Notes: generated by a model from the letters alone, not told the origin. DNA of 64,000 nucleotides from Vibrio chagasii (GCF_024347355.1 NZ_AP025465.1:2604001-2668000); one strand, 5' to 3'. Positions 31,132 through 42,744 are shown, numbered from the stretch's first letter. Made by a program: numbers and translations.

Positions 31132-32328
31132 TTATGATTCAACAAACTCTCGGCCGATCAATTTCAGCACCGCATTGGCGGCTTGTTTGTCTGCATCTTT
31201 ACGGATCCAGTGGTGCATTTCAGTAAAGCGTTCAATCAGCGCACTGTTATCTGCAGATAGCATCTTATCAACCGAAGGGAATAAGAAGTCTGGATGGCAC
31301 TCTTCCAAGATGTGCTCTTTGACGATTTCTTCACCTGCCAGAATATTCGGCAGTGACACAAACTCAGTGATTGCCAGCTTCTTCACAATATAGCCAGTCA
31401 ACTTATTCACTTTGTAGCCCACAACCATTGGACGCTTAAGCAGCATGCACTCAAGAGCAACCGTGCCCGATGCCAATAGTACAGAGTCCGCTGCAGTAAT
31501 CACGTTACGAGCTGTATCCTGCACAATGACAAAATCTAATTCTGGTGCTGTCGCCTTCCAAATCTCAGTAAACTGTTGCTTGCGGGTTTCGTTAACAGCA
31601 GCCACCACGAAACCGATGTCTGGGTACTTTTGTTTGATGCGTTTACAGGTTTCAATGAACGGTTGCGCGATAAGCTTCATTTCGCCACCACGACTGCCAG
31701 GTAGAACCGCCAGCCACTGCTTATCTTGCTCTAGTCCAAGCAGTTCTCGTGCTTCCGCTTGATTTGGCTCGAGTGGAATAGCATCTGCTAGTGTATGACC
31801 AACAAATTCACAGGCAACGTTGTATTTGTCGTAGAACGCTTTTTCAAATGGTAAGAACGCCAGTACCAGGTCGGTTGCTTTGTCGATCTTAAAAATACGT
31901 TTTGGACGCCACGCCCATACTGAAGGGCTAACGTAATGAACCGTTTTTATACCTGCGTTCTTAAGGTCTAGCTCCAGTCTCAAGTTAAAGTCAGGAGCAT
32001 CAATACCAACGAACACATCTGGTGGATTCTGAGTAAAGTATTTAACCAGCTCTGCTTTTACTTTTAGCAGACGAGGCAAGCGACCAAGTACTTCAACAAG
32101 GCCCATTACGGCAAGTTCTTCCATCTCAAACAAAGATTCACAGCCTAGCGCTTTCATTTTTGGCCCGCCAATACCAACAAATTCTGCATTCGGGTACTGA
32201 GCTTTTATCGCTTTGATAAAGCCTTCGCCAAGGGTATCGCCAGAGAGTTCTCCGACAATAATGCCTACACGCAGTGGCTCGTTGGAAACAAAGCCTGAGT
32301 TATTGGTTTGTGCTTCTAGCTGTGCCAT
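31132..32328 (-). CDS. lpxB: LpxB lipid-A-disaccharide synthase
   Basis: LpxB (GT19) joins UDP-diacylglucosamine to lipid X to form the lipid A disaccharide at the inner face of the inner membrane. The 398-residue protein contains GELSGDTLGEGFIKA, MEELAVMGLVEVLGRLPRLL, VFVGIDAPDFNLRLE and HYVSPSVWAWRPKRI, all family signatures. The first 17 residues (MAQLEAQTNNSGFVSNE) are an unconserved extension; ATG 32328 is the only good start nearby. A terminator hairpin separates it from lpxA upstream, so part of its transcription may come from a promoter in that gap. Confidence 0.96.
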   Translation of the reverse strand: MAQLEAQTNNSGFVSNEPLRVGIIVGELSGDTLGEGFIKAIKAQYPNAEFVGIGGPKMKALGCESLFEMEELAVMGLVEVLGRLPRLLKVKAELVKYFTQNPPDVFVGIDAPDFNLRLELDLKNAGIKTVHYVSPSVWAWRPKRIFKIDKATDLVLAFLPFEKAFYDKYNVACEFVGHTLADAIPLEPNQAEARELLGLEQDKQWLAVLPGSRGGEMKLIAQPFIETCKRIKQKYPDIGFVVAAVNETRKQQFTEIWKATAPELDFVIVQDTARNVITAADSVLLASGTVALECMLLKRPMVVGYKVNKLTGYIVKKLAITEFVSLPNILAGEEIVKEHILEECHPDFLFPSVDKMLSADNSALIERFTEMHHWIRKDADKQAANAVLKLIGREFVES

Positions 32329-32356
32329 AGTTTTCCAATTCCCTTCTCGCCTAAAA

Positions 32357-32392
32357 CAAAAAAGATCGCCTTGAAAGTAGCGATCTTTTTTA
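32357..32392. terminator. internal terminator-like hairpin between lpxA and lpxB
   Basis: AAAAAAGATCGC pairs perfectly with GCGATCTTTTTT around a 10-nt loop, giving a symmetrical intrinsic terminator inside an otherwise continuous gene cluster. It should cut lpxA-proximal messages from lpxB-rnhB-dnaE-accA. Confidence 0.88.
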
Positions 32393-32410
32393 TATCAATC
32401 ACACCTGGTA

Positions 32411-33199
32411 TTAACGAATAATACCGCGCTCAGAGTTCTCTAGCATCTCTAACATAGGAGTTACCGAAGCAAACTCTTTTGCCATTTCAACTAAAGCCGC
32501 TTTCGCTTCTTCTAGTGTTTTGCCAGAGCGGTAAAGCTCTTTGTACGCTTTTTGTAGTGCACGAATCTCTGGTTTCTCGAACCCGTTACGCTTCAGACCT
32601 ACAAGGTTAAGGCCGAATGGTGCTGCATGGTTACCTTGTGCAAGTACGTACGGAAGTACATCTTGAACAACGGCAGAACAACCACCAATGTAAGCGTAAG
32701 CACCGATTGAACAGAACGGGTGAATCGCAGAAAGCGCCATAACACCAGCGTAATCGCCAACTGTTACGTGACCACCTAAGATAGCATTGTTACCAATGTG
32801 AGTGTGGTTGCCAACAATAACGTCGTGCGCTACGTGAGCGTTAACACAAAGCAGGTTGTCATCACCAATCACAGTGGTTGCTTTATCTTGAACCGTACCA
32901 CGGTGGATTTGAACCGCTTCACGAATCACGTTGCGGTCGCCGATCACAACCGTAGTGTCTTCGCCACCGTACTTCTTGTCTTGGTTCTCTTCACCAATCA
33001 CAGCATGTGGGAAAATTCGGTTTTCTTTACCAATAGTTGTGTGACCTTTGATCACAACATGCGACATGATTTCTGTGTCGTCACCAATGGTTACATCACC
33101 AGCAATGTAAGTAAAAGGGCCAACTGTTACGTTTGCACCAATCGTCACATCACCTTCGATAACTGCAGCCGGGTGAATTTTTGCTGTTTCATGAATCAT
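32411..33199 (-). CDS. lpxA: LpxA UDP-N-acetylglucosamine acyltransferase
   Basis: LpxA adds a 3-hydroxyacyl chain from ACP to UDP-GlcNAc, the first step of lipid A synthesis. I start at ATG 33199 ([10 protein letters not shown], 262 residues), 1 nt after the fabZ stop (TAATATG), matching E. coli length; a start 7 codons earlier is not conserved. The protein is a left-handed beta helix with many hexapeptide repeats ([25 protein letters not shown]). The catalytic histidine is H125 in NAHVAHDV. Confidence 0.97.
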   Translation of the reverse strand: MIHETAKIHPAAVIEGDVTIGANVTVGPFTYIAGDVTIGDDTEIMSHVVIKGHTTIGKENRIFPHAVIGEENQDKKYGGEDTTVVIGDRNVIREAVQIHRGTVQDKATTVIGDDNLLCVNAHVAHDVIVGNHTHIGNNAILGGHVTVGDYAGVMALSAIHPFCSIGAYAYIGGCSAVVQDVLPYVLAQGNHAAPFGLNLVGLKRNGFEKPEIRALQKAYKELYRSGKTLEEAKAALVEMAKEFASVTPMLEMLENSERGIIR

Positions 33200-33200
33200 A

Positions 33201-33653
33201 TTAAAACTCTCTACGAGCACATTTAAGTTCAGCTGAACATACTACTTCGCCGTCAACTTTCGCAACGCCGTTAAATGACGCGATGCCACGACGCTCTTTT
33301 AGGAATTCAACTTCGATAACCAGCTGGTCACCAGGTACTACTGGCTTACGGAATTTCGCTTTATCAACACTTGCGAAGTAGTAAAGCTCGTTACCAGAAG
33401 GTGCACCGAAAGATTTAAATGCAAGAAGGCCTGTTGCTTGCGCCATCGCTTCTAGGATCAACACACCAGGAAATACAGGAAGTTGAGGGAAGTGGCCAGT
33501 AAACTGAGGCTCGTTAACAGAAACATTCTTAATTGCAGTCAGTGTTTTTTCTTTTTCAAAGCTAGTCACACGATCAACCATTAAGAATGGGTAGCGATGA
33601 GGTAATAGTTCCTGAATTTCAGTAATGTTCATCGTTGTCTGTTCAGTAGTCAA
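33201..33653 (-). CDS. fabZ: FabZ 3-hydroxyacyl-ACP dehydratase
   Basis: FabZ dehydrates 3-hydroxyacyl-ACP in fatty-acid elongation and competes with LpxA and LpxD for the same substrate. The start is TTG 33653 with AGGA 8 nt upstream; it gives 150 residues and the MTT- start seen in E. coli, where fabZ also uses TTG as I recall. An internal ATG at codon 8 would shorten it. The hot-dog fold's catalytic pair is H54 ([12 protein letters not shown]) and E68 (LILEAMAQ). Confidence 0.96.
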   Translation of the reverse strand: MTTEQTTMNITEIQELLPHRYPFLMVDRVTSFEKEKTLTAIKNVSVNEPQFTGHFPQLPVFPGVLILEAMAQATGLLAFKSFGAPSGNELYYFASVDKAKFRKPVVPGDQLVIEVEFLKERRGIASFNGVAKVDGEVVCSAELKCARREF

Positions 33654-33702
33654 AGTCGTATTCCTATATGTATTCTTTATTTAATTAGAAAGATTATAAA
33701 CG

Positions 33703-33734
33703 AAAAAGACTCGCTGTACGCGAGCCTTTTATTA
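33703..33734. terminator. terminator-like hairpin between lpxD and fabZ
   Basis: AAAAG.CTCGC pairs with GCGAG.CTTTT with one A/C mismatch and a 5-nt loop. On the minus strand it is followed by TTTTTCG, so it may act as a partial terminator or attenuator downstream of lpxD. Confidence 0.65.
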
Positions 33735-33746
33735 GAAATGCTGGAA

Positions 33747-34778
33747 TTATGATTCCGCGCTCTTCTCGATAAGTTTTTCAACGGTTTTCAAACGCTTGTT
33801 CATTTCATCAATACGATGAACACGCGTTGCTGTTTTACGCCAATCTTTATTTGGCTGTAAAGGAATACCCGAAGAGTACATGCCTTTCTCAGTGATGCTG
33901 CGCATTACCATTCCCATACCGGTAATCGTAACGCCGTCAGTGATTTCAATGTGACCATTGATTACAGTGCCGCCACCAACAATACAGTACTTACCTATCG
34001 TCGTGCTGCCTGCGATGATAGTACCACCCGCAAGAGCAGAACCATATCCGATGTGAACGTTGTGTGCGATTTGCATTTGGTTATCAATGATAACGTTGTC
34101 TTCAATAACGGTATCATCTAACGCACCACGGTCGATCGTGGTACACGCACCGATCTCTACGCGATTACCAATGCGAACAGAACCGACTTGAGGGATCTTA
34201 ACCCACTCGCCTTTCTCGTTCGCGTAGCCAAAGCCATCAGAACCAATCACAGTACTTGATTGAACCAAACAAGCTTCACCAATTACCACTTCATGATAAA
34301 TGCTTACGTTAGCCCACAGCTTAGTGCCAGCGCCAATCTTGGCGTTTTTACCGATAAAGCAACCCGCACCGATGATCACATCGTTACCAAGAACAACACC
34401 AGACTCAATCACAGCGTTCGCACCAATAGACACATTTTGCCCAAGTGTTGCATCGCTCGCAATCGAAGCTGAGTCAGCAATATCCGCAGCCGGTGCTGGA
34501 GTAGTATCAAGCGCTTGAGCAACTTTAGCAAAAGCAACGTAAGGGTCACTGACCACAATCACGTTAGTCTTACACAGCTCGCGCTCACTCTCTTTAACCA
34601 TAATCGCTGACGCTTTACAGTCACCTAGGTGCTTGCTGTACTTAACGTTAGAAAGAAACGTAATGTTGCCTTCTTGCGCTTTATCCATAGGAGCAACAGC
34701 AGAAACGGTTACAGTACCGTCACCATGTAGCTCCCCCCCGGTAATGGTTGCCAATTCGGCTAAAGTCAGTGTCTTCAT
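33747..34778 (-). CDS. lpxD: LpxD UDP-3-O-(3-hydroxyacyl)glucosamine N-acyltransferase
   Basis: LpxD adds the second 3-hydroxyacyl chain in lipid A synthesis. The 343-residue protein has the N-terminal uridine-binding domain (about 1-100, [16 protein letters not shown]), then hexapeptide repeats (about 105-300), and a C-terminal helix ending [14 protein letters not shown]. The catalytic histidine is in the [13 protein letters not shown] stretch. It follows skp by 5 nt in the bamA-skp-lpxD-fabZ-lpxA order known from E. coli. Confidence 0.97.
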   Translation of the reverse strand: MKTLTLAELATITGGELHGDGTVTVSAVAPMDKAQEGNITFLSNVKYSKHLGDCKASAIMVKESERELCKTNVIVVSDPYVAFAKVAQALDTTPAPAADIADSASIASDATLGQNVSIGANAVIESGVVLGNDVIIGAGCFIGKNAKIGAGTKLWANVSIYHEVVIGEACLVQSSTVIGSDGFGYANEKGEWVKIPQVGSVRIGNRVEIGACTTIDRGALDDTVIEDNVIIDNQMQIAHNVHIGYGSALAGGTIIAGSTTIGKYCIVGGGTVINGHIEITDGVTITGMGMVMRSITEKGMYSSGIPLQPNKDWRKTATRVHRIDEMNKRLKTVEKLIEKSAES

Positions 34779-34783
34779 AAAAC

Positions 34784-35293
34784 TTATTTTAGTTCTTTAA
34801 TTACTTTCTCAGAGATGTTGTATTCAGGCTTGCCGTATTGTAGCGCTTGAATATCAACGATCATGTCGTAGCCTTCTTTCTCTGCAACTTTCGTTACAGC
34901 ATCTTGAATCACTTTGAATAGCTTCTGCTTCTCTTGCGCTTCGCGACGTTGGCTTGCTTTTTCTAGAGCTTGAGCTTTGATTTTGTACTTGCTGTCTAGT
35001 TGACCAACTTCGATACGAAGCTTCTCAACTTCGTCTGGACCTAGTAGCTCGCCATCACGCTTAAGCTTTTCAATCTTAGTCTTAGCTTCCGCTTGAATGC
35101 TTTGCAGCTCAGCCGCTTTGTCTTTGAACTCTTCCTGCATTTTTTGAAGAACAACTTCACGCTGAGGTAGAGCCTGGAATACTTGTGCAGTGTTTACATA
35201 ACCCACTTTTTGCGCAGCTTCAGCAGCTGTTGCAAAGAAAGAAGAGCTAATAACTACAAGGCCTAAACCTGCTGCTTTAATCATATTTTTCAA
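34784..35293 (-). CDS. skp: Skp/OmpH periplasmic chaperone
   Basis: Skp is a trimeric jellyfish-shaped chaperone for unfolded outer-membrane proteins. I keep the TTG start at 35293 (169 residues) because AAGGA lies 7 nt before it; an ATG at 35284 is too far from that site. The signal peptide is [26 protein letters not shown]. The mature part begins [13 protein letters not shown], and about 50-125 is a highly charged coiled coil (the tentacles). It sits between bamA and lpxD, its usual place, and serves the BamA pathway. Confidence 0.95.
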   Translation of the reverse strand: MKNMIKAAGLGLVVISSSFFATAAEAAQKVGYVNTAQVFQALPQREVVLQKMQEEFKDKAAELQSIQAEAKTKIEKLKRDGELLGPDEVEKLRIEVGQLDSKYKIKAQALEKASQRREAQEKQKLFKVIQDAVTKVAEKEGYDMIVDIQALQYGKPEYNISEKVIKELK

Positions 35294-35311
35294 AATATTG
35301 TCCTTTAAATA

Positions 35312-37717
35312 TTAGAAAGTTCTGCCAATGGTGAATGTGAAGAATTCCTCATCATCACCTTCGTAAATTTTAATTGGTTTCGCTAGAGAGAAAACCAATG
35401 GGCCCATCGGTGACATCCATTGAAGAGCGGCACCATAAGATGAACGGTAATTCGTTGGATCAGAGTAATCGTAGTAGTACTGGCCGCCACTGTTAGGTGC
35501 GCCACGGTCTACGAACTCGGTATCCCATACACTTGCCATATCGAAGAAGACACTGGTACGAATTTGGCTGCGAGCTTCATCAGAAGCAAACGGCGTAGGT
35601 ACGATTAACTCTAAACTTGCCAAAGCAACCGCGTTACCACCTACTGAATCGTCAGTAGCGGTGTCGTAGGTTGGGTTGTTACCCGTGCTGCTGCCGTAAA
35701 CGGCTTTTGGACCTGCCGAGTTAGAGCCAAAACCACGTAGGGTTGTAAAACCACCCGCATAGTAGTTCTCGTAGAATGGGAACAAGTTATCGTTCCCATC
35801 CGTTTGACCATAACCATTACCATAGCCTAATCGGCCGCGCATCAATAGAGTGAACTCATGCTTTTTGGTCAGCGGGATGTAATGTTTTACATCGTACTGC
35901 ATTTTGAAGTACTGAGCATCAGAGCCTGGTACCGTCATTTTAGCGAAAGCACGTTGGTGGTTACCCTCTGTTGGGAAGAAACCACGGTTCAAGTTGTTAC
36001 GCGTCCAAGAAATATTGATATCGAAATCATCAGTTAAGATGTTCTCATCACCGTATTGGTCGATACTTCTCGCAAACTGTTCAACCTGGATATAAGTCGG
36101 TACGTTACCGATCTTGTTGTGCGTATAGCCAACACCGAACTCAATGCGGTTCAGCTCATCCATAGGGAAACCCCAGGTTAAGCTCGTACCATAACTTTGG
36201 TTGGTATAGTCGACGATACCTGCTTCAGATGCTTCAAACTCGTTGTAGAAGATCTTACCGCCTAAGCTCACACCATCTAGGTTCCAGTATGGGTCACGGT
36301 AGTCTAAGCTCACGTTTTTTTGGTAATCGTTCATCATGGCACTTACGCCAACGCGGTTACCAGAGCCCGCAAAGTTGTCTTGTTGAAGGCCAACTTGGAA
36401 ACTCACACCAGATTCAGTACCGTAGCCGACACCAAAGTTGATGCTACCTGAGTTTGCTTCTTTAACGTTGTAAACCAAATCAACTTGGTCTTCGCTGCCT
36501 GGAACACGAACGGTTTGTACATCGACAGTTTCGAAGAAACCTAGACGGTTAAGACGGCTCTTACCGGTATCAATCGATTTAGAGTTAAGCCAGCTGCCTT
36601 CCATTTGACGCATTTCACGACGTAGCACTTCATCTTTTGTCGAGTTGTTACCTGTAAAACGAATGTCACGCACGTAGATACGGCTACCCGCTTCTACGTT
36701 AATAACCAATGAAACTTCTTTGGTTTCGTCATTGAATTCTGGAATCGTACGAACTTGCGGATACGCATAACCTGACTCGCCAAGAATACGCTTAACGCCT
36801 TCTTCTAGTGAAGTTACAGAAGAGCCGTTGTAGGTATCGCCATCTTCAAATGGCACAAGCGCTTCAAAATCAGCTTCGCGGCCAATAAGCTCACCACGGA
36901 ATGATACGTCTTTAACTGCGTAAGCTTCGCCTTCATCTAGACCAAGAGTAATATAAACGCCTTTCTTATCTGGAGAGATCGCCACCTGCGTAGAGTCAAC
37001 CTTAAATTTCAGGTAACCGCGGTCAAGGTAGTAAGATTTAAGCGCTTCAATATCACCAGCAAGCACTTGCTTCTGGTATTTTTCATCCGCTAGGAAGTTC
37101 CACCAAGCCACATCTACATTGAGGTTGAAGCGGCTAAGCAGTTCTTCATCAGTAAACACTTCGTTACCGATAAAGTTAATTTGCTGAATCTTAGCGGAAA
37201 CGCCTTCAGTAAATACAAATTTAAGGTCAGAACGGTTACGTGGCAGAGGTGTTACAACCGCTTTTACTGTCGCGTTGTACTTACCAACACTGTAGTAAAA
37301 GTCCTCAAGACCTTTCTCAATATTACTTAGCGTAGTACGGTCAAGAGCTTCACCCTCACGAACACCTGATGCATCTAGGTTCTGCTGAAGTTGTTCTTCT
37401 TTAATCGCTTTATTGCCCGAGAAAGAGATACTTGCGATGGTTGGTCGTTCTTTCACTTGAACAATCAATACACCTTCATCGCGAAGGACTTTAACGTCTT
37501 CAAAGTTACCCGAAGCGTACAATGCACGGATGATCTCAGAAACATCGCTTTCATCTACTTCATCGCCAATACGTACTGGCATTTTCAGTAGAGCTGCACC
37601 AAGTGCAACACGCTGTAAACCTTCGATCTTGATATCTTGAACTACAAAGTTTTGTGCTCCGTTCGCCGCCACACTGGTGGCTAATAGACTTGCGAACAGA
37701 ATTTGCTTAATCGCCAT
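35312..37717 (-). CDS. bamA: BamA outer-membrane assembly factor
   Basis: BamA (Omp85) is the central subunit of the BAM complex. The 801-residue protein has a signal peptide (about 1-20), five POTRA domains (about 22-420, from [13 protein letters not shown]) and a C-terminal 16-strand beta-barrel ending in GRTF with the usual aromatic last residue. The barrel lid/loop 6 motif [14 protein letters not shown] (VRGF-like) is present as LRGF. It lies between rseP and skp. Its partner proteins BamB-E are not encoded in this window. Confidence 0.97.
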   Translation of the reverse strand: MAIKQILFASLLATSVAANGAQNFVVQDIKIEGLQRVALGAALLKMPVRIGDEVDESDVSEIIRALYASGNFEDVKVLRDEGVLIVQVKERPTIASISFSGNKAIKEEQLQQNLDASGVREGEALDRTTLSNIEKGLEDFYYSVGKYNATVKAVVTPLPRNRSDLKFVFTEGVSAKIQQINFIGNEVFTDEELLSRFNLNVDVAWWNFLADEKYQKQVLAGDIEALKSYYLDRGYLKFKVDSTQVAISPDKKGVYITLGLDEGEAYAVKDVSFRGELIGREADFEALVPFEDGDTYNGSSVTSLEEGVKRILGESGYAYPQVRTIPEFNDETKEVSLVINVEAGSRIYVRDIRFTGNNSTKDEVLRREMRQMEGSWLNSKSIDTGKSRLNRLGFFETVDVQTVRVPGSEDQVDLVYNVKEANSGSINFGVGYGTESGVSFQVGLQQDNFAGSGNRVGVSAMMNDYQKNVSLDYRDPYWNLDGVSLGGKIFYNEFEASEAGIVDYTNQSYGTSLTWGFPMDELNRIEFGVGYTHNKIGNVPTYIQVEQFARSIDQYGDENILTDDFDINISWTRNNLNRGFFPTEGNHQRAFAKMTVPGSDAQYFKMQYDVKHYIPLTKKHEFTLLMRGRLGYGNGYGQTDGNDNLFPFYENYYAGGFTTLRGFGSNSAGPKAVYGSSTGNNPTYDTATDDSVGGNAVALASLELIVPTPFASDEARSQIRTSVFFDMASVWDTEFVDRGAPNSGGQYYYDYSDPTNYRSSYGAALQWMSPMGPLVFSLAKPIKIYEGDDEEFFTFTIGRTF

Positions 37718-37765
37718 ACTTATTCTAATTATTCCTTGCTACTACCAATGCCTGTGAGAAACCAT

Positions 37766-39124
37766 TCACAGACGAGTAAAATCGTTAAATATTGCCAGAG
37801 CCATTAAAGAGAAGAGGATCGCCCCTCCCACTCTGTAACCCATCTCCTGAACTTTCTCAGGGACTGGTTTACGAGTAACGGCCTCAATAGCGAAAAAGAG
37901 CAAATGTCCGCCATCAAGCATAGGCAGCGGAACCAAATTAATAATACCCAAGTTAACACTGATCAGAGCTAAAAAGCCTAGGAAGTAAACCAAACCGTAA
38001 TCAGCGGTTGTACCTGCGCCTTTAGCAATTGAAATCGGGCCACTTAAGTTATTTAAGCCAACATCACCAACGATGAGCTTTTTCAGCATAGTAAGCGTCA
38101 GGCCAATGATTTGACCTGTTTTATCAAATGCTTTTCCTACAGACTCAATTACACCAAATTGTAACTCAAAGCGATAATCTTCTGGCCATTCTGCGACTTC
38201 CGGAGCAATACCCGCATAGCCGATTGTTGAACCATCAGAAAGCTCGCGGCTTTTCGGTATCATCACGAGTGATTGCTCACTGCCGTTTCTTGATACGACA
38301 ACGTCTAATGGTGTCATTGGGTTCGAGCGAATTAACTCAACCACTGATTGCCACTGCTCAATTGGTTGACCATTAATTTCAACAATTTGGTCGCCCGCTT
38401 CCAGACCAGCAGAGTATGCAGCACCATCATCAATCACTTGAGCCAGCACTGTCGAGATCTCTGGAGAGTATGGTCTAAAGCCAAGCGTTGTCATCGCAGA
38501 TTCAGTTTCTGGGTTGAACGACCAGTCTGAAATATCCAACGTCAATTGCTGCTCAAAGCCGATATCGTCTTGCGAAGACACCGTTACTGTCATCGATTGA
38601 TCACCAATATGCGATATCAAACCCATATTGACTGATTCCCAATCTGCGGTTTTGATTCCCGAAATAGATTTAAGTTCCATTCCAGTTTCAATTCCGGCTT
38701 GTGCAGCAATAGATTGTGGAGTTACCTCACCAATCACGGGCTTAACCGCAGGCACACCGATCAGAAATACTAACCAATATGCAAACACAGCAAAGATGAA
38801 GTTAAACGCTGGTCCTGCGCCAACAATCGCGGTTCGTTTCCACAATGGCTTTTTATCAAACGCGTACTGCTGCTCGTCTTCTGATAGGTCATCGACACGA
38901 CCATCGAGCATTTTTACGTAGCCGCCCAGTGGAATAACGGACAAGCTGTATTCTGTACCGTCACGGCCAACTTTGCTCCAGATTGATTTACCAAAACCAA
39001 TCGAGAATTTTTCAACTTTTACACCGCAACGACGAGCAACCCAGAAATGTCCAAACTCATGAACCGCGACCAGAATGCCAAGCGCTATGATAAAAGATGC
39101 GAAGTTCCACAGAATTCCACTCAT
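37766..39124 (-). CDS. rseP: RseP site-2 intramembrane metalloprotease
   Basis: RseP cleaves RseA inside the membrane in the sigma-E envelope-stress response and also clears signal peptides. The 452-residue protein carries HEFGH at 22-26 (H22, E23, H26) and the LDGGH motif in [13 protein letters not shown] near residue 400, which supply the zinc site. Two tandem PDZ domains lie in the periplasmic part (about 115-310). About four membrane segments are predicted. The start overlaps the dxr stop by 4 nt (ATGA). It is followed by bamA, one of the sigma-E targets known in E. coli. Confidence 0.96.
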   Translation of the reverse strand: MSGILWNFASFIIALGILVAVHEFGHFWVARRCGVKVEKFSIGFGKSIWSKVGRDGTEYSLSVIPLGGYVKMLDGRVDDLSEDEQQYAFDKKPLWKRTAIVGAGPAFNFIFAVFAYWLVFLIGVPAVKPVIGEVTPQSIAAQAGIETGMELKSISGIKTADWESVNMGLISHIGDQSMTVTVSSQDDIGFEQQLTLDISDWSFNPETESAMTTLGFRPYSPEISTVLAQVIDDGAAYSAGLEAGDQIVEINGQPIEQWQSVVELIRSNPMTPLDVVVSRNGSEQSLVMIPKSRELSDGSTIGYAGIAPEVAEWPEDYRFELQFGVIESVGKAFDKTGQIIGLTLTMLKKLIVGDVGLNNLSGPISIAKGAGTTADYGLVYFLGFLALISVNLGIINLVPLPMLDGGHLLFFAIEAVTRKPVPEKVQEMGYRVGGAILFSLMALAIFNDFTRL

Positions 39125-40329
39125 GCTAGCTGCTCTTTAATAAATTGAATGGCTATTTGACGAGACATATTATCTAGCTCAAGCAGGCTTTCCAAGCTAT
39201 CTAAGCCTTCAGAGTTATGTTGTTCACATACTTTGCTCATAACATGTTCGTTAATGACTGCAATATCGGTAAATTTAACCTGATTGTTCAAGAAAGCGTC
39301 GACCGCAATTTCGTTTGCTGCGTTAATCGCTGTCGTTGCATGCTGGCCTAAGTAACACGCTTCGATGGCTAATTTCAAACATGGGTAACGGTTGAAGTCA
39401 GGCTCTAAGAAAGTCAGTTCACCAACTTTGGTGAAATCCAGAGGCTTAACACCCGCTTCAGTACGTTCAGGGTAAGACATCGTCAGTGAGATAGGTGTCG
39501 CCATATCTGGTTCACCCATTTGAGCAAGCACTGAACCATCCTTGTACTGAACCATAGAATGGATCACAGACTGAGGGTGGATAATCACCTTTAGCTGCTC
39601 TTGAGACGCATTAAATAGCCACTTCGCCTCAATGTACTCAAGGCCTTTATTCATCATAGTCGCAGAATCGACTGAGATCTTAGGTCCCATAGACCAGTTA
39701 GGGTGTGCAATAGCACGTTCAGGAGTCACGGATTCCAGTTCAGCCACGTCGGTATAACGGAAAGGACCACCAGAACCGGTTAGTAGGATATGGTTAATGC
39801 CGTTAGCTTCTAAATCACAGTGACCTAGATTGGTTTGGACGATTTGTGGCAAGCATTGGAAGATAGCATTGTGTTCACTATCTACAGGAAGAAGTTCTGC
39901 ACCGTACTTTTCCACAGCATCGATAAACAGCTGTCCAGACATCACCAAGGCTTCTTTATTTGCCAAGAGAATACGCTTACCCGCTTTAACTGCTGCCATA
40001 GTTGGAAGCAAGCCTGCCGCGCCAACAATCGCAGCCATCACCGTATCCACTTCATCCAAAGAGGCAACCTTACACATGCCTTCAGAGCCTGAGAGTACTT
40101 GGATATTAGGGTGATTGATAGACAAGGTGTCAGCGAGCTGAGATGCAGCATCAGGACAAGCCATAGCAACATAGCTTGGTTGCCACTTTTCTACTAATGC
40201 CAGCATCTTTTCAACATTCGAGCCAGCAGCCAGCGCAACGACTGAATAAAGATCTGGGTTTTGCTCAACGACTTTTAGTGTACTTGCACCAATTGAGCCA
40301 GTTGCGCCTAGGATAGTTAGATTTCGCAT
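39121..40329 (-). CDS. dxr: Dxr 1-deoxy-D-xylulose 5-phosphate reductoisomerase
   Basis: Dxr (IspC) makes MEP from DXP with NADPH, the committed step of the non-mevalonate isoprenoid pathway. I start at ATG 40329 ([14 protein letters not shown], 402 residues), the normal N-terminus; a start 13 codons upstream is not conserved. The NADPH loop is GATGSIGAS, and metal-binding and catalytic stretches include [21 protein letters not shown]-like TGSGGPFR, and [23 protein letters not shown]. It supplies isoprenoids used by UppS two genes upstream. Confidence 0.97.
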   Translation of the reverse strand: MRNLTILGATGSIGASTLKVVEQNPDLYSVVALAAGSNVEKMLALVEKWQPSYVAMACPDAASQLADTLSINHPNIQVLSGSEGMCKVASLDEVDTVMAAIVGAAGLLPTMAAVKAGKRILLANKEALVMSGQLFIDAVEKYGAELLPVDSEHNAIFQCLPQIVQTNLGHCDLEANGINHILLTGSGGPFRYTDVAELESVTPERAIAHPNWSMGPKISVDSATMMNKGLEYIEAKWLFNASQEQLKVIIHPQSVIHSMVQYKDGSVLAQMGEPDMATPISLTMSYPERTEAGVKPLDFTKVGELTFLEPDFNRYPCLKLAIEACYLGQHATTAINAANEIAVDAFLNNQVKFTDIAVINEHVMSKVCEQHNSEGLDSLESLLELDNMSRQIAIQFIKEQLA

Positions 40330-40351
40330 CACATATGACCGTAGAAATGTA

Positions 40352-40378
40352 ATAAAGGGCAGATTCACTGCCCTTTTA
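40352..40378. terminator. hairpin between cdsA and dxr, possible attenuator
   Basis: AAAGGGCAG / CTGCCCTTT with an ATTCA loop lies between the cdsA stop and dxr. On the minus strand TTTATTACATTT follows, an imperfect T run, so termination is likely partial. Confidence 0.65.
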
Positions 40379-40379
40379 A

Positions 40380-41222
40380 TTAGAATGCTAAGTAAAGCAG
40401 AGCAAAGACAGGGAATGCAGCCGTTAAGCTATCGATTCTGTCTAGTATACCACCATGACCAGGAATCAGATTACTGCTGTCTTTGACCCCAGAAACACGC
40501 TTGAACATGCTTTCAACAAGGTCACCAAGAACAGAGATAACAACGGTCACAAGCGTAATCACAATCATGTGTAGAGGGCTTGAGAATTGGATATTGAACA
40601 AGTCAGCAAAAATCCAAGCCACAATCACCGCGGTGATGATACCGCCAATCAGGCCTTCAATTGTCTTGTTCGGGCTAACAGCTGGTGCCATTTTACGCTT
40701 ACCGAAGCTCTTACCAGAGAAATAAGCGCCACTGTCTGCAGCCCATACCAGAAGACACACAAACATCACGAGTTTTGCGCCATGGTAAGGATCAACGTCA
40801 ATACCGTTGGCGCGCAAAATCACTACACTCCAAAAGAATGGCAGCAGAGTTAGTACACCAAAACCATGACGAAGAAACGATGAGTCTTTCCATGCTGGCA
40901 TAGACTTAGGATAAGTCACTGCCATACCACTTGCGATTACCCACCAAATTGAACCAATCGTTAAAATGGCGTAGTGAGCACTCGATAAGTTATTTAGGCT
41001 AAATGCATCAAAAGGGATAAAAGCAAAACTTGCAGCACTTACCACAACCGTTGGAATCAACGCTAAATAACGCGATTTGCTTTCAACAAATTGAGTCCAT
41101 TCCCAGTAACCCAATAGCGAGATAACCGCTAATGAAAGGATAAACGTAGGAAGTGATAACTCGAAAATTCCTAGAATAACTAGGGGAGCTAAAATCAACG
41201 CCGTAATAATTCGTTGTTTCAA
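40380..41222 (-). CDS. cdsA: CdsA phosphatidate cytidylyltransferase
   Basis: CdsA makes CDP-diacylglycerol from CTP and phosphatidic acid at the inner membrane. The 280-residue protein has about eight hydrophobic segments and ends with the CDS signature: [26 protein letters not shown], with the two metal-binding aspartates. The start is TTG 41222 with AAGGA upstream; no ATG is close by. It lies between uppS and dxr, as in E. coli. Confidence 0.96.
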   Translation of the reverse strand: MKQRIITALILAPLVILGIFELSLPTFILSLAVISLLGYWEWTQFVESKSRYLALIPTVVVSAASFAFIPFDAFSLNNLSSAHYAILTIGSIWWVIASGMAVTYPKSMPAWKDSSFLRHGFGVLTLLPFFWSVVILRANGIDVDPYHGAKLVMFVCLLVWAADSGAYFSGKSFGKRKMAPAVSPNKTIEGLIGGIITAVIVAWIFADLFNIQFSSPLHMIVITLVTVVISVLGDLVESMFKRVSGVKDSSNLIPGHGGILDRIDSLTAAFPVFALLYLAF

Positions 41223-41237
41223 ACCAAAAAATCCTTA

Positions 41238-41990
41238 TTAACTGTCCATCAGAGCTTTAATCTGCTCACCGGTGCAGCCAAAACGGCGCTCACGATTTAC
41301 AAACCAAGTCACAGCTTCTACTAAGCTGTCTTCATTAAAGTCTGGCCAGAATTGTTCAGTAAAGTACATTTCGGCGTAAGCCAACTGCCAAAGCATAAAG
41401 TTACTAATGCGGCATTCACCACTGGTACGGATCAGTAGATCAACTTCTGGAATATCCGCCATTGTCAGGTGCTGTGTAATCATAGCTTCATCAATGTCTT
41501 CTACATTAATATCGCCAGACTTTACCTGTTGAGCGATGGAAGTCATCGCTTGCTGAATATCCCACTTACCACCGTAGTTCGCGGCGATATTGATAACCAT
41601 ACCGGTATTGGTGCTAGTCAAAGCTTCCGCTTCTTCTATTTTCTTTTGTAGTCGATCATTGAAACGACTTTTATCACCAATAACACGAAGTTGTAGATTA
41701 TTTTTATGGAGCTTTTTCACTTCACTTGAAAGCACGGAGATAAAGAGTTCCATCAAAATACCCACTTCTTCCTCTGGTCGGCGCCAGTTCTCGCTACTGA
41801 ATGCGAAAAGTGTAACGGCTTTGATGCCGAGTCTGGCAGCAGAAGAGATGGTTTTGCGAACGGCTTGAACACCGTTTTTATGACCAAAGACGCGAGGCTT
41901 GCCCTGAGCTTTTGCCCAGCGACCATTACCGTCCATAATGACAGCAATGTGTTTAGGAAGAGAGTCTGTGAACGCTTGAGAATTATGCAT
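41238..41990 (-). CDS. uppS: UppS undecaprenyl diphosphate synthase
   Basis: UppS (IspU) extends farnesyl diphosphate with eight cis isoprene units to form the lipid carrier for peptidoglycan and O-antigen. I chose ATG 41990 (250 residues); a TTG 5 codons upstream is possible. The catalytic aspartate is D20 in [15 protein letters not shown]. Other motifs are [26 protein letters not shown] and [25 protein letters not shown], the usual contacts for the diphosphates. It is downstream of frr after a terminator hairpin. Confidence 0.96.
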   Translation of the reverse strand: MHNSQAFTDSLPKHIAVIMDGNGRWAKAQGKPRVFGHKNGVQAVRKTISSAARLGIKAVTLFAFSSENWRRPEEEVGILMELFISVLSSEVKKLHKNNLQLRVIGDKSRFNDRLQKKIEEAEALTSTNTGMVINIAANYGGKWDIQQAMTSIAQQVKSGDINVEDIDEAMITQHLTMADIPEVDLLIRTSGECRISNFMLWQLAYAEMYFTEQFWPDFNEDSLVEAVTWFVNRERRFGCTGEQIKALMDS

Positions 41991-42030
41991 AAAAGAGTGA
42001 ATCAAATTCTAATAGTCGAACAGAGTAGCA

Positions 42031-42066
42031 TAAAAAAACGCTGAACAGTGAGTACAGCGTTTTTCC
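42031..42066. terminator. terminator between frr and uppS
   Basis: AAAAACGCTG / CAGCGTTTTT around an 11-nt loop sits downstream of frr, with T-rich sequence on the minus strand. It separates the translation genes from the uppS-cdsA-dxr part. Confidence 0.88.
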
Positions 42067-42088
42067 GGAAAGAAAAGAATATGGAAAA

Positions 42089-42646
42089 TTAAACTTCCAT
42101 CAACTCTTTTTCTTTAGTTGCTAGAACTTCGTCTACGTTCTTAACCGCAGCGTCAGTTAGCTTTTGAATTTCGTCTTGTGCTTTACGATCTTCATCTTCA
42201 GAGATTTCTTTATCTTTAAGAAGTGCTTTTAGATCGCCATTCGCGTCACGACGGATGTTACGGATAGCAACACGGCCACCTTCAGCTTCGCCACGAACGA
42301 TTTTAACTAGGTCTTTACGACGCTCTTCGGTTAGCGGTGGAAGTGGAACACGGATAACCGTACCCGCAGACATAGGGTTTAGACCTAGGTCAGATGTCAT
42401 GATCGCTTTTTCAACTAGAGGCGTTAGCGTTTTATCAAACACTGTGATTGCTAGAGTACGTGCGTCTTCAGCAATAACGTTAGCAACTTGAGTCAAAGGC
42501 GTTGGTGCACCGTAGTACTCTACTGTAAGGCCAGAAAGTAGGCTTGGGTGTGCACGACCTGTACGAATCTTTTGCAGGCTGTTTCTTAGTGCATCAACAC
42601 TTTTTTCCATGCGCTCTTGAGCGTCTTTTTTGATTTCGTTAATCAC
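42089..42646 (-). CDS. frr: Frr ribosome recycling factor
   Basis: RRF splits post-termination ribosomes with EF-G. The start is GTG 42646 with AAGGTG upstream, giving 185 residues ([14 protein letters not shown]), the E. coli length. The longer in-frame start is rejected. Conserved parts are [28 protein letters not shown], in domain I and hinge, and [16 protein letters not shown]. It is downstream of pyrH, as in E. coli tsf-pyrH-frr. Confidence 0.97.
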   Translation of the reverse strand: MINEIKKDAQERMEKSVDALRNSLQKIRTGRAHPSLLSGLTVEYYGAPTPLTQVANVIAEDARTLAITVFDKTLTPLVEKAIMTSDLGLNPMSAGTVIRVPLPPLTEERRKDLVKIVRGEAEGGRVAIRNIRRDANGDLKALLKDKEISEDEDRKAQDEIQKLTDAAVKNVDEVLATKEKELMEV

Positions 42647-42744
42647 AATTTCACCTTGATTATGTTCTTTCTTCAAGAAAGCTTTTTATTTGGAGTGATA
42701 AGGATAAAGCTTACCAGAGTATAGCCCCCAGTAAGCCCGAAAAA

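Noticed and set aside
33632..33653. ATG at codon 8 as the fabZ start
   Set aside because: TTG 33653 has an AGGA site at good spacing and gives the E. coli length.
37740..37775. CTGTGA...TCACAG inverted repeat between rseP and bamA
   Set aside because: The stem is 6 bp, has no T run and lies at the 3' end of rseP; not enough for a terminator or operator.
40483..40853. Plus-strand frames inside cdsA, dxr, lpxA, bamA and dnaE
   Set aside because: They are shadow frames of well-conserved minus-strand genes.
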